The notes beneath the pieces are model-generated. The model did no database searches. It was not told the DNA's origin and worked only from the letters and a program-made list of their open reading frames with translations. The position numbers and the translations under genes are program-made. This document shows, piece after piece, positions 7,812 through 16,089 of a stretch of 64,000 bases of DNA. The stretch is from positions 2,174,235 through 2,238,234 of the forward strand of contig NZ_LMXH01000001.1 of the NCBI RefSeq assembly GCF_001541095.1. Direction: 5' to 3'. This stretch comes from Paenibacillus sp. FJAT-26967 (lineage in GTDB: Bacteria; Bacillota; Bacilli; Paenibacillales; NBRC-103111). Positions within the stretch are counted from its first letter, which is position 1. Each line of letters starts with the position of its first letter.

Positions 7812-8254
7812 GGTTCGGGTGTCCAGCAGGAACACGAAATCATTAATCGAACAAATATCCTCTCAGCAGGCAGGGTGGCACGTAGCCCTGGAACAGCGGA
7901 GAGGTTTGTTTTCGTATACAGCGGCCCGGATGACAGCTAATCTTCCGTTTAGAAGAGAAAGGACCCTTTCGCAAAGTGTGCCCCTACAACCTGTCGTAAC
8001 AGTATGAATAACGGTTTATCGAACGGCGGAGCGTCCGGAACGGAATGGCCTTTTCAATTACTATGAATGAAATGGATAAATGAATCTGGATAATAAAACT
8101 ATGTGGAATCAAGCTTTTTCATAGGTAACGGTTCTTCTTTGGATCAAAAAGGTACGTGAACTAGAGGTCACCAAATCATATTTATAAAATTATATTAGTT
8201 TTATATTTACAATAGTGTGTGTCATACAGTATGATGATTTCAGGAGTTGATTAC
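7812..8254. other. Long intergenic region with an imperfect stem-loop
   Basis: No convincing gene lies here. At 7859-7911 an imperfect structure pairs CCTCTC with GAGAGG around an inner AGGG/CCCT hairpin and ends in TTTGTTTTC, so it may terminate the dehydrogenase transcript. The last 100 bases are very AT-rich and form the promoter region of the PadR gene. A 62-codon GTG-start frame at 7819-8007 has no ribosome site or recognisable product. Confidence 0.4.
8222..8234. promoter_or_regulatory. Short palindrome upstream of padR-like gene, possible operator
   Basis: TCATAC-A-GTATGA is a perfect 6+1+6 dyad 20 bases before the PadR start codon and just downstream of AT-rich promoter-like sequence. 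PadR proteins often bind dyads containing ATAC/GTAT in their own promoters. Confidence 0.35.
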
Positions 8255-8620
8255 ATGGCTGATGTGAATGAAACGATTAACGGGCTGCTGAGCGAGCTGA
8301 GGCGGGGAACGATCGTCATCGGCGTGCTCAGTCAATTGTCTGAACCGCAGTATGGATACTCTCTTGTCTCGGTATTGGAGGAGAAAGGGGTGGCCGTCGA
8401 TGCCGGCACCTTGTACCCGCTGCTGCGGAGGCTGGAGAAGCAGGAACTGCTTGAGAGCACATGGGATACGAATGAAACAAGGCCCCGTAAATATTACTTG
8501 CTTAGTCCGTTCGGAAAAGAAGTTTATGAGGGATTGTGCCGGGAATGGCGGAAGTTGATCATCAGCATGGAGGGAATCATGGGGGATACTGAAGGGGGAG
8601 AACGGTATGGAGTTGATTGA
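8255..8620 (+). CDS. PadR-family transcriptional regulator
   Basis: The ATG at 8255 follows CAGGAG and gives a 121-residue protein. It shows the PadR winged helix: LRRGTIVIGVLSQLSEPQYGYSL, then the recognition helix AGTLYPLLRRLEKQELL and the beta-wing PRKYYLLSPFGKEV. The short C-terminal helix fits the small PadR-s2 type. Its stop overlaps the next gene's start by 14 bases, so the regulator and the HAAS-domain membrane protein are co-translated. That PadR-plus-HAAS arrangement is very common in Firmicutes and suggests that the regulator controls a membrane or envelope response. Confidence 0.85.
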   Translation: MADVNETINGLLSELRRGTIVIGVLSQLSEPQYGYSLVSVLEEKGVAVDAGTLYPLLRRLEKQELLESTWDTNETRPRKYYLLSPFGKEVYEGLCREWRKLIISMEGIMGDTEGGERYGVD

Positions 8621-9626
8621 CCGGTATATTTATGCGGTAACGCAGCGTCTGCCCGAACAGCAAAGGACGGACATTAAGCAAGAACTTCAAGGTTTGATTG
8701 AGGATATGCTGGAGGAGAGGGCTCCGGCAGGCCGGGTATCTCAGGAGGATGCCGAGAGCGTGCTGCTGGAGCTTGGTCATCCGAGTGCGCTAGCCGCACA
8801 ATACCGCGGTTTTGACCGGTATCTGATCGGTCCGATGATGTTCGATCCATACCTGACAACTCTCAAAATCGTACTGGTTTCCATCGGTATGGCTTTAACC
8901 GCCTTGTTTGCCATTGAGACGATCGTTAAGCCTCAAGAAATTCTGGAACATTTCACAGAATATCTTGTGTCCCTATTCTCGGCCGGTGCCCAAGGCTTCT
9001 GCTGGGTCACCATTGTGTTCGCTTGGATCGGTCACCGCCAGCAGCGAGATGCCGCTGGCAGGGAAGGCATGAACAAGGATTGGAAGCCGGCGGACTTACC
9101 GCAAATCCCGGACATGAATACACAGATCAAAATGAGCGAACCGATTGGAGGCATCATTTTCACAGTGCTGTTTACTGTGCTCTGCTTGTACTCGATCGAT
9201 CTGCTTGGCATCTGGAGAATTAATGACGGAGGACGCACAGTCATTCCGTTCTTGAACGCCGACGTCTTCCACGGTTATTTGCCTCTTATATGGGTGCTTG
9301 CCGCACTCGGCATCTTGAAAGAAAGCGTTAAAATCATCGTGCGCAAAAGGACGGGCAGGATGCTTGCGCTTCACATCTTGGTGTCCATCACATCTACGAT
9401 ATTGGTGTGCGTCATATTGGCAGATTCCGCCATCTGGAATCCTGATTTTATACAGCAGGTAGAGGCAGCCGGGCTCTTATCCCCCGTGTGGAAGGACTAT
9501 GACAGAGTCATATCCATATGGAACGGAGTAAGTGAGTGGATTATCACTATTATTGCACTTTTTACAGTACTCGACATTCTATCTGAATCATACAAGTGGT
9601 ATCGGGTAAAACCATCCGCAGGATGA
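8607..9626 (+). CDS. HAAS-domain multi-pass membrane protein
   Basis: The 339-residue protein begins with a HAAS-type cytosolic helical domain (about 1-70: ELIDRYIYAVTQRLPEQQR, then DIKQELQGLIEDMLEE and an LLELGHPSALAAQYRG segment). Six or so membrane segments follow (about 85-105, 120-140, 180-205, 225-245, 255-280, 305-325). HAAS domains are thought to bind small molecules or partners in sensing systems and usually sit next to PadR regulators. Function is otherwise unknown. A ribosome site (GGGGGAGAACG) lies inside the end of the PadR gene. Confidence 0.75.
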   Translation: MELIDRYIYAVTQRLPEQQRTDIKQELQGLIEDMLEERAPAGRVSQEDAESVLLELGHPSALAAQYRGFDRYLIGPMMFDPYLTTLKIVLVSIGMALTALFAIETIVKPQEILEHFTEYLVSLFSAGAQGFCWVTIVFAWIGHRQQRDAAGREGMNKDWKPADLPQIPDMNTQIKMSEPIGGIIFTVLFTVLCLYSIDLLGIWRINDGGRTVIPFLNADVFHGYLPLIWVLAALGILKESVKIIVRKRTGRMLALHILVSITSTILVCVILADSAIWNPDFIQQVEAAGLLSPVWKDYDRVISIWNGVSEWIITIIALFTVLDILSESYKWYRVKPSAG

Positions 9627-9813
9627 CCCTGGTGAAGAACCATGAAACCGTGCACGTGGCTGGGCTCTGTGGAACGCTCATAACCTATGACAGGAACGAA
9701 AAACACTCAAAAATGGCATCAGATGCTTAGCGCACGCTCAACAACATTTTGAAAGAGTTTGATCAAACAAATGAAGGACATAATCGCCGCTTATGAGCAG
9801 GTTGGAAGGTTAG

Positions 9814-10332
9814 GTGCACAAGATGACTGTTGAAATTCGTGTAGGACACAGGGAGGACTTCAACGACATTATGGAGCTGCTTGCCAGATGTATTAAGGTG
9901 ATGCAGGACGGTGGGAGCGATCAGTGGGACAATAACTATCCTAACCGGGATGTGATTGGCGAGGATTTATTGAAGGAAACGTTATATATAGCTGAAAGAG
10001 AAGGCCAAATATTGGGCATGGTTGTACTTGATGAGCATCCGGATGAACAGTATCAGAACATCTTCTGGAAGCAGGCGGAGGGACCGCACTTGATCATGCA
10101 TCGGCTTGCCGTTGATCCTAAAGCACAGGGACAAGGAATTGCCCGCAGACTTGTCGAATTTGCCGAAGATCATGCGCGACGCGGCGGATTTAGGAGTATT
10201 CGTCTGGATACTTATTCCAAGAACACTGCTGCCCTCAAGCTTTATCAAGGATTGAATTATGATAGACGGGGGGAAGTGATTTATCCGGGCAGAGTTGCAA
10301 GCTTTCAGGTTTTTGAAAAAGTGCTGACTTAA
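9814..10332 (+). CDS. GNAT-family N-acetyltransferase
   Basis: The product is 172 residues from GTG at 9814, or 169 from ATG at 9823; GGAAGG lies four bases before the GTG and 13 before the ATG, so the start is uncertain. The acetyl-CoA loop is VDPKAQGQGIARRLVEFA (about 105-122), with preceding beta-strand HRLA and following strand IRLDTYSKNTAALKLYQGLNY, which is typical GNAT motif B. The N-terminal WDNNYPNRD segment is often seen in small Bacillus GNATs. The substrate is unknown. It stands alone, followed by a strong hairpin. Confidence 0.8.
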   Translation: MHKMTVEIRVGHREDFNDIMELLARCIKVMQDGGSDQWDNNYPNRDVIGEDLLKETLYIAEREGQILGMVVLDEHPDEQYQNIFWKQAEGPHLIMHRLAVDPKAQGQGIARRLVEFAEDHARRGGFRSIRLDTYSKNTAALKLYQGLNYDRRGEVIYPGRVASFQVFEKVLT

Positions 10333-10367
10333 GCGAAAGCTAAGAGCAGAATATTACGAAAGTACGG

Positions 10368-10430
10368 AAAAACACCTTCAAGAGAATGTTCCCTGTCGTT
10401 AGGAGGGGGGACACTCTGAAGGTGTTTTGT
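10368..10430. terminator. Long hairpin after the GNAT gene
   Basis: The outer arms AAAAACACCTTC (10368-10379) and GAAGGTGTTTT (10418-10428) are joined by an inner imperfect stem (AGAGAATGTTCCC with GGGGACACTCT). It can act in either direction. The outer arm sequence is almost the same as in the repeat at 8-71. Confidence 0.7.
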
Positions 10431-10643
10431 GTTGGGCAACAAGCGTGGGCGTTGCGAGGTCTCAGGCATTGTCGCCGGCTTTAAGTATGATGATGTAGCC
10501 GTTATTGGCTAAGCGAAATCGGATTTCCTCTCACCTGAAAAATAAAATGACCTCTCAAAAAGGTTCTGGTTCTTGGTCCAGATTGACACGACCACACAAT
10601 GGGCAGTACTGTTAAGAAAATAATTAATTAAGGAGATTCTTAA

Positions 10644-10728
10644 TTGGTTATCAGTAATGCTCTCAACCCCATTCGCTGCGCTTGCCGATCCGACGCGCCG
10701 AAACATTCTGCACTTTGACGCAATGTAA
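10644..10728 (+). pseudogene. Remnant of an ArsR-family regulator
   Basis: The frame from ATG 10657 reads MLSTPFAALADPTRRNILHF and stops at TAA 10726-10728. TPFAALADPTRRNIL is the standard opening of ArsR regulators that precede AHSA1 genes. Everything after the first helix, including the DNA-recognition helix, is missing. AAGGAG at 10630-10635 points to a TTG at 10644 in a different frame, so the start is damaged too. The downstream AHSA1 gene is also broken, so the whole pair is decaying. Confidence 0.6.
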
Positions 10729-10762
10729 TTGCACCTAAAGTCCATGAACAAAGGGAGGAACA

Positions 10763-11208
10763 ATGAACATGACCACAACTGTACCGGAGTTCACCATCAG
10801 CCTCACCCTGAATGCCCGCCGTGAGCTCGTATGGCGCGCTTGGACCGAGGAGAAGGAACTAGCCGCCTGGCTGCCTTCGACACCTCTGGAGTCGATCTCT
10901 TTCGACGTTCGCGAAGGCGGATGCTACCGCTACACAATGGTCAATAATGAGACCGGCCAGGAATATCACACCGGAGGTGTATTCCTTGATGTCATTCCTT
11001 ATGAACGGCTCGGTTTCACCTGGGTCACCCCGATGCTCCCATTGAGGGCTCTCCTGTCATAACCCTGGCCCTTACCGCACAAGGCGATTGTACCGATATG
11101 ATCTTCCACCTACGCGGATTTGCTGGTCACCCTGGTGACAAGTTTGTGTACGATGGCTGGTCTGGTACACTCGACAATCTGTCGACGCACCTTCGTGACC
11201 AGAAGTAG
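10763..11208 (+). pseudogene. AHSA1/SRPBCC-domain protein with a single frameshift
   Basis: The open frame runs from ATG 10763 (GGGAGG upstream) to a stop at 11060-11062 and gives FTISLTLNARRELVWRAW, then a normal SRPBCC core up to ERLGFTW. From 11024 the +1 frame continues the fold perfectly: GHPDAPIEGSPVITL, then DMIFHLRGFAG and GDKFVYDGWSGTLDNL, to TAG at 11206-11208. Restoring one G in the GGG at 11022-11024 would give the usual TWGHP and an intact protein of about 148 residues. AHSA1 proteins have a helix-grip fold that binds hydrophobic ligands. The lesion could be real decay or a base-call error in a G run; loss of the adjacent ArsR gene favours decay. Confidence 0.8.
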
Positions 11209-11260
11209 TAAACGGCAGCAACCCGCATGTTATGATTCTGCTAACGGAATGAAAGAGCAC

Positions 11261-11289
11261 AGCGATGGAACAGAACCATCGCTTTTTTT
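11261..11289 (+). terminator. Terminator after the AHSA1 pseudogene
   Basis: An eight-bp stem, AGCGATGG with CCATCGCT, is followed by a run of seven T. A second inverted repeat, AAGAACTC with GAGTTCTT, lies at about 11328-11360. Confidence 0.75.
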
Positions 11290-11415
11290 CGTTCTGCTGT
11301 CATTGAACAAACGGGTAACAAAAAAAGAAGAACTCCAAGAGCATGTCCAAGAGTTCTTCTGTCTTGCTATTCGAAATCAGCTAGGCCCAGGTAGTGCAAA
11401 GAAATGATGAATTGA

Positions 11416-11526
11416 AGAGGAAAGATTACCGATGCTTCGATAGAAAGCAATACGGATAATAAAGAATGGGATAGTTTTACAGAGCCGATATTACAGTCAC
11501 TTGATTATAAAGAGAAGTACTATTAA
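11416..11526 (+). pseudogene. C-terminal fragment of an unidentified protein
   Basis: A 36-codon open frame with no start reads through ITDASIESNTDNKEWDSF and ends LDYKEKYY before a perfect terminator hairpin. It looks like the tail of a lost gene. The rest of 11290-11740 shows no gene. Confidence 0.25.
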
Positions 11527-11560
11527 CAAAGCCACTCCATTTGTTCGGAGTGGCTTTGTT
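11525..11560. terminator. Perfect 14-bp terminator hairpin
   Basis: AACAAAGCCACTCC (11525-11538) pairs fully with GGAGTGGCTTTGTT (11547-11560). The stem carries its own A- and T-rich flanks, so it is probably bidirectional. Confidence 0.7.
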
Positions 11561-11740
11561 CAAGAAGAAAACCTATTAAATGAGAACCTGAAATGGTGGA
11601 AGATCTTGTGGTAAAATATTTCCAGAATAGCATCTTGCTACTTCAATCCACAGCGGAACAGATCTGTATCATTTCAACCTAAGCCGTGTCTATAGAGGTT
11701 TGTTTAGGGAAGATCGTTCAGGAGAACAGGGGGAGTATTC

Positions 11741-12496
11741 ATGTACATCGTATCACGGCCAAAACCGCTGTCTGATGACCAGTATCAAGCACTTGTGAAG
11801 GAAGAAGCTGCTGTTTATCCGCCGGGCTACCTCCGGTTTTTGCGGCGAATTGGCGAAGGGACCTACAGAGGGTGGTTGAATGTCCAGTTTCCGGATCGGG
11901 ATGTGCTTAAGCCTTTTGCCGAGTACGGTTTATGGGAGCATGACGAAGACAGTCCCATTACTGAGCAGGAGATCGGTGAGTGTATCGTTATAGGTACCAC
12001 GGTGGACGGTGATTTTCTGGCAGTACATCCCCAGACGGCTGGGCTGCTCTGGCTGCCTCGGCATGCGGAGCACATAAAGGCGATTTCGCTGCAGGCACGG
12101 GAGCAGGAAGACGAAGGGATGTACGCCTTGGTACTGGACGGACTCTATCGTCAGGTGTATGGAATCAGTCAAGAGGAGGCTGTCTATTATGAACCGTGGA
12201 CGGGCACTCGGAGCCATCTCTTTTTGCGTTTGCCACAAGGGCAGTGCCAGCTATCGCTGCCCGAACTTGCCCGAATGTGCCAAGCGGATTTTCCACCGGA
12301 TTTGTTCATTGAAACCCGATATGCTTGTTTCCTGTTCTATCGGCGACTAGGCGGCTATGTCCGATTGAATTATGCCTACCAGCAAGAGGTGGTCGTCTTC
12401 TATGAACAGGATGAGGATGCACAACAGACGCTTGCCGTTATAATGCAGTGGTTATTGTCGAAAGGGTGCGAAACGATTTCAGATAATAACAGTTGA
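11741..12496 (+). CDS. SMI1/KNR4 (SUKH)-like protein, candidate immunity protein
   Basis: The 251-residue soluble protein opens with the SUKH pattern: LSDDQYQALVKEEAAVYPPG followed by YLRFLRRIGEGTYRGWLNVQ (about 9-49). A beta-rich middle contains ECIVIGTTVDGDFLAVHPQT, the domain's usual property-of-substrate strand pair. The C-terminal 90 residues (from about 160) are extra and unassigned. SUKH proteins are widespread immunity proteins of contact-dependent and polymorphic nuclease toxins. The start is set by GGGGGAG seven bases before the ATG. It begins a run of similar small genes with no toxin gene beside it. Confidence 0.7.
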   Translation: MYIVSRPKPLSDDQYQALVKEEAAVYPPGYLRFLRRIGEGTYRGWLNVQFPDRDVLKPFAEYGLWEHDEDSPITEQEIGECIVIGTTVDGDFLAVHPQTAGLLWLPRHAEHIKAISLQAREQEDEGMYALVLDGLYRQVYGISQEEAVYYEPWTGTRSHLFLRLPQGQCQLSLPELARMCQADFPPDLFIETRYACFLFYRRLGGYVRLNYAYQQEVVVFYEQDEDAQQTLAVIMQWLLSKGCETISDNNS

Positions 12497-12533
12497 ACTG
12501 AGTATTCATTAAGTATGGAAAAGGGAGGCATGC

Positions 12534-13100
12534 ATGAAACTAGATTTTACACTGGATACACATGCAACGTGTGTGGGTCAATTGAGAGATGAGCTGCTGC
12601 CGTTAGAGGAATTAGCAAATACATGGAAGTTTCCCTATAATATCTTCTTTCTATTGCGTGTTTTACCTGAAAGTTATGGTCGAAAAACATCCAGGCGTTT
12701 TGATAGCAGGGATCATACCCTCGATTTAGATATCAGCATAAGTTATGAGCAGTATCAACGGATGTCCAAGCATGAGCAGCGTGAGGTACTAGGTATTCAG
12801 CTTTATAGCTATCTGTCAGAGTCAGTTGCCAAATATAATAAGCATGCAGATACGCAGGCCCAAAATCAACTGCTGGACCTGGTGAAACAATGGATGCTTG
12901 AAAACAATTGGCTAAATGGAAAGATAATACAAGCCCGGAGACTTCTTTCGCAAGACATGGACCTTAATGAAGTCAGTCAAAAACTGCAAATGCCATTAGA
13001 AGAAATTGAGTATATCTTTCTCCGCATGAATGACTATAAGCCAACTGACGTTCATCCTGACAACATTGCAGCAGGAAAAGTGCCGCCCTATCATTTATAG
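12534..13100 (+). CDS. Unknown protein in an immunity-like gene array
   Basis: I do not recognise this 188-residue protein with certainty. It is soluble and mixed alpha/beta. Its middle (DHTLDLDISISYEQYQRMSK, then REVLGIQLYSYLSESVAKY) resembles small immunity proteins of polymorphic toxin systems, such as Imm44-like sequences, but this is recall of a pattern, not a match. The C-terminus has two short helices (LNEVSQKLQMPLEEIEYIFL) that look like a helix-turn-helix. AAGGGAGG precedes the ATG by five bases. It lies between a SUKH gene and a broken SUKH gene. Confidence 0.5.
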   Translation: MKLDFTLDTHATCVGQLRDELLPLEELANTWKFPYNIFFLLRVLPESYGRKTSRRFDSRDHTLDLDISISYEQYQRMSKHEQREVLGIQLYSYLSESVAKYNKHADTQAQNQLLDLVKQWMLENNWLNGKIIQARRLLSQDMDLNEVSQKLQMPLEEIEYIFLRMNDYKPTDVHPDNIAAGKVPPYHL

Positions 13101-13123
13101 AAGGCAGGAGAGACATCCAAAAC

Positions 13124-13452
13124 TTGCAATATACCTATGAGGAACTAGGATTCCGCCAGCCGCCATCTTATCGCTGGTGGCTGGTTCACTACGGTAATGC
13201 CCGTTTGAGTAGCGCGAATACTCTAAGGTCGTTGCTCCGGAACACAGAGAGTATTACGACGGCGGCCTTATTTACATACACAGACTGAAAAATGCAGAGG
13301 AATGGTGGGTAGACCGGTTTCCCCACCGGCTGGACTTGTTCGTGCCGGATAGCGACGAGCTTTATTTTTTTGATACGTCTACTAGAGATAAACAGGGCGA
13401 ATTGGCGACTGCCAATAGTAAAGTAAACCGCAAAATTCAGTATGCAAGTTAG
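13124..13452 (+). pseudogene. Frameshifted SUKH-like gene
   Basis: From a TTG at 13124 one frame reads YTYEELGFRQPPSYRWWLVH and YGNARLSS before drifting to a stop near 13288. A second frame, open through the middle, gives VVAPEHREYYDGGLIYIHRL, then AEEWWVDRFPHRLDLFVPDS and ELYFFDTSTRD to TAG 13450-13452. PPSYRWWLVHYG plus the later tyrosine-rich strands match a small SUKH protein of about 110 residues. A frameshift near 13220-13240 joins the two parts. AGGAG lies upstream. The rest of this 420-base gap is featureless. Confidence 0.6.
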
Positions 13453-13523
13453 GTATCAAAAATGGAGCAGCTCCTTTTAAGGATGATACTTTTTTTATAA
13501 CTTGGAGTAGGAGCGGTCAATGG

Positions 13524-14612
13524 ATGATAAATCTAAAAGGTATAGGGAAGTTCGAGGAACTACCGGAAATCGCGATACACATTTACAAAGGAAATATTCC
13601 GGCCTTGCAGGCTGCAATTACAACAGGCTGGGATATTGAAGAGGGCATTGAGCTTAGCAAGTATACCACGTTGAGTCCGCTCGATCTTGCGCTTATATCG
13701 CAGCAAATGGATGTTGTAAAGCTGCTGGTAGAGCACGGCGTCAACCTGAATGTCAATCATAACCCGGCTTTTCTTGGGGCTGTTCGCTATTGCAAGGAAG
13801 ACATCGTTCGCTACATTGCAGCGCAAGGCGCCAAGCTGGACATGCTTAATCAAACAGGGTCAGGCGCATATTCACAGGCTTACTATGGCAACAAACACAA
13901 TATCCCGCTCATTCATGAGCTTGGGTTAGATATCAAGCTGCATGGCGGAGCTGTATTACGTCAAGCCGTATCGGATCATGACTTTAAGACCCTCACGTAT
14001 TTGCTCGATCATGGGGTGGACATCAACTATAACAAACCGGATATGGTCTATCCTTATCAAGCGACTCCGTTAACCGTTGCTGCGCGCATGGGTAATTTGG
14101 CTATGGTCAAATTTTTGATTGAACGCGGCGCGGACATAACTTTAGCGGAAAAAGACGGCGAGCGGCCGTACACGATTGCGGTCAGCAATAAGGATACAGT
14201 CTTGGCTGATTATTTAAAATTGCTTGAGCCGGCTAAGTTCCATGATACGGAAAACAAAAAGTATGAGCTGAAAAAATATAAATTGACCGATGAACTGGTC
14301 CGCTTTCTTACCGGGGACGAGCTGCGCCTTGAACTGGTGCAAAATGAATATGAAATCGGGTATATCGACTTTTTCACATTGACCGATACGATTGAGATGA
14401 AAGTCGGCAGGCAAAAGCTGCTCCGTCTATCAGCCGATATCGACAATTACTCCGATTTGCAGCTAGTGTGGAATCCGAAGAAAAAAGGCATGATAGGCTG
14501 TTATGACGTGGAGCATCAGTCTTATGCGGATTTATGCAGCTTTACAGAGTTTCTTGCGCAGCCCCACGTGTACCTTATCAAGTTTCTTGAGGGCGACATG
14601 GAAGGAGATTAA
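13524..14612 (+). CDS. Ankyrin-repeat protein with unassigned C-terminal domain
   Basis: The 362-residue protein has ankyrin repeats over about residues 20-235. Recognisable repeat cores include SPLDLALISQQMDVVKLLVE and TPLTVAARMGNLAMVKFLIE followed by RGADITLAEKDG. The last 120 residues (from about 245) are a separate beta-rich domain that I cannot assign. The gene downstream begins three bases after the stop and is a SUKH protein, so the two are co-translated. Ankyrin proteins are frequent in toxin-immunity neighbourhoods, where they act as protein-binding immunity or decoy proteins. The ribosome site is AGGAG. An overlapping ATG four bases upstream is in another frame. Confidence 0.75.
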   Translation: MINLKGIGKFEELPEIAIHIYKGNIPALQAAITTGWDIEEGIELSKYTTLSPLDLALISQQMDVVKLLVEHGVNLNVNHNPAFLGAVRYCKEDIVRYIAAQGAKLDMLNQTGSGAYSQAYYGNKHNIPLIHELGLDIKLHGGAVLRQAVSDHDFKTLTYLLDHGVDINYNKPDMVYPYQATPLTVAARMGNLAMVKFLIERGADITLAEKDGERPYTIAVSNKDTVLADYLKLLEPAKFHDTENKKYELKKYKLTDELVRFLTGDELRLELVQNEYEIGYIDFFTLTDTIEMKVGRQKLLRLSADIDNYSDLQLVWNPKKKGMIGCYDVEHQSYADLCSFTEFLAQPHVYLIKFLEGDMEGD

Positions 14613-14615
14613 CTT

Positions 14616-15059
14616 ATGAAAGATGCGTTAATGGACAGATTAAAGATTTTTCTTCATCGGGAGGATAATAGCACACTAGTAGGCGTTCCGGCGAGCCAAG
14701 AACAAATTGCTAAGGCACAGCAGCGGCTGAATGTAAACTTTCATGAGGATTATGTGCATTTTATCAGGACGTTCGGCGGAGCATATGCTGGTCTTGCGGT
14801 ATATGCATTTTCTAATGGCTCTAGTCTGGGAAATGAAACGGTTGTCGATTTGACGCTGAGTTTCCGAGAGCAATTCAAGGAACATCCTTTCGCAGAGGTT
14901 TTACAAACCAGTTATGTCATTTCTATGGATGGGTCCGGCGATCCGATTATCATCAATCAGTCAGGAAAGGTTTTCATCTGTTATCACGATACCGGGGAGA
15001 TCCAGTTCATAGCAGATTCATTCGAGGTGCTGATCGAGGAAAATTTTGGCGAATGGTAA
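14616..15059 (+). CDS. SMI1/KNR4 (SUKH-1) family protein
   Basis: At 147 residues this is the normal size for a single SUKH domain. The N-terminal helix PASQEQIAKAQQRLNVNFHE leads into DYVHFIRTFGGAYAGLAVYA, the diagnostic loop and strand, then ISMDGSGDPIIINQSGKVFI, the conserved core strand pair with GDP. The C-terminal helix is DSFEVLIEENFGEW. The start ATG overlaps no other gene; GGAGATT of the preceding gene's end serves as ribosome site. Likely role: neutralising a toxin by direct binding, inferred from family. Confidence 0.8.
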   Translation: MKDALMDRLKIFLHREDNSTLVGVPASQEQIAKAQQRLNVNFHEDYVHFIRTFGGAYAGLAVYAFSNGSSLGNETVVDLTLSFREQFKEHPFAEVLQTSYVISMDGSGDPIIINQSGKVFICYHDTGEIQFIADSFEVLIEENFGEW

Positions 15060-15191
15060 TTAGTCCACCTCGGCAGACCATCTGCTTGCGTCGGTTCCGG
15101 TAATAAGCCAAGATGGCTGGCGGTATGTAAGCGTTGGGAAAACTTGTCGTTTCAGATCATACCTTATCAATGAAAGAAGCGGTGATTTTTA

Positions 15192-15962
15192 TTGGAAAAG
15201 AAGAATGACATCAAAATAGCTTTGGTACAAATGAACTGTGAAAAAGGCGAGATTGACCGGAATCTCCATTTAATGGAGGAGTATATCGCCGCAGGACAAG
15301 AGAAAGGCATGGATATTGTCTGTTTTCCGGAAATGAACATCACGGGTTACATTAATCCCCTTCAAATTCCACATGCCGTGCTTACTATTGATCACAGGGC
15401 GATCCATCAAGTCGTTAAATACAGTGAATTGTACTCTATGTGTGTCATTGCGGGATTTGTGGAACATAACCCTATGGGCAAGCCCTTTATCAATCAATTC
15501 ATTGCTCATAACGGGGAGCTGCTCGGTTTCTATCGAAAGAAAACGATTCAAGATAAAGAGGCGGAATGGTTCGATCCAGGTGATCAGCAGCCGGTATTCT
15601 CAGTACTCGGAGTCACAGTCGGTTTATCTGTATGTGCAGACATAGACGATCCCGACATCTTTAGTAAGTATGCTGCCAAAGGTGTCTCCATCGTATTTGA
15701 AAGCGCTGCTCCAGGACTATACGGGGAACAGGAAACTCGAAATTGGTTATCTGATTTCAACTGGTGGAGAAGCAATTGCATGGAGAAGTTAGGGAAATAT
15801 GCAGCTGATGGGTCCTTGTTTATTGGAGTCTCCACTCAAGCAGGGCGTACGATCGATGAAGACTTTCCCGGCGGGGGTTATCTTTTTAATCCGCGAGGGG
15901 AATGTACGGCTGAATCAGGAGAATGGAGTGAGGGTGTGCTGTATGTTCAAATCCAAGTTTGA
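15192..15962 (+). CDS. Carbon-nitrogen hydrolase (nitrilase superfamily)
   Basis: This 256-residue cytosolic amidase or nitrilase-fold enzyme has the expected catalytic triad: Glu47 in CFPEMNITGY, Lys116 in YRKKTI, and Cys148 in GLSVCADIDDP. The DID after the cysteine differs from the more common CYD. The fold and order match the C-N hydrolase domain, which cleaves non-peptide C-N bonds of amides or nitriles. The natural substrate cannot be told. It starts at TTG (15192) with a weak GGTGAT upstream. It is followed by a MerR regulator in the same direction, but a MerR-type promoter separates the two. Confidence 0.8.
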   Translation: MEKKNDIKIALVQMNCEKGEIDRNLHLMEEYIAAGQEKGMDIVCFPEMNITGYINPLQIPHAVLTIDHRAIHQVVKYSELYSMCVIAGFVEHNPMGKPFINQFIAHNGELLGFYRKKTIQDKEAEWFDPGDQQPVFSVLGVTVGLSVCADIDDPDIFSKYAAKGVSIVFESAAPGLYGEQETRNWLSDFNWWRSNCMEKLGKYAADGSLFIGVSTQAGRTIDEDFPGGGYLFNPRGECTAESGEWSEGVLYVQIQV

Positions 15963-15995
15963 TTGATTATGTATGAAATGGTTAATTCAACGCTG

Positions 15996-16026
15996 TTGAC
16001 TTTGCCCTTAGGGTAAGCCGTACAGT
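15996..16026 (+). promoter_or_regulatory. MerR-type promoter with 19-bp spacer
   Basis: TTGACT (15996-16001) and TACAGT (16021-16026) are 19 bases apart, two more than optimal, and the spacer contains the dyad TTGCCCTTAGGGTAA (16002-16016). That overlong spacer with a central dyad is the hallmark of MerR-activated promoters. The downstream gene is a MerR-family regulator. Confidence 0.7.
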
Positions 16027-16089
16027 GAAATGGAACCAGTCATCGGTAGTTAATATATTCAATCCGTATAAAAGAAGGGAGGTAACCGC

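Noticed and set aside
7872..7885. AGGGTGGCACGTAG, 12 of 14 matches to the T-box core
   Set aside because: There is no specifier stem, no stem I structure and no amino-acid gene downstream; it lies inside an imperfect terminator-like hairpin.
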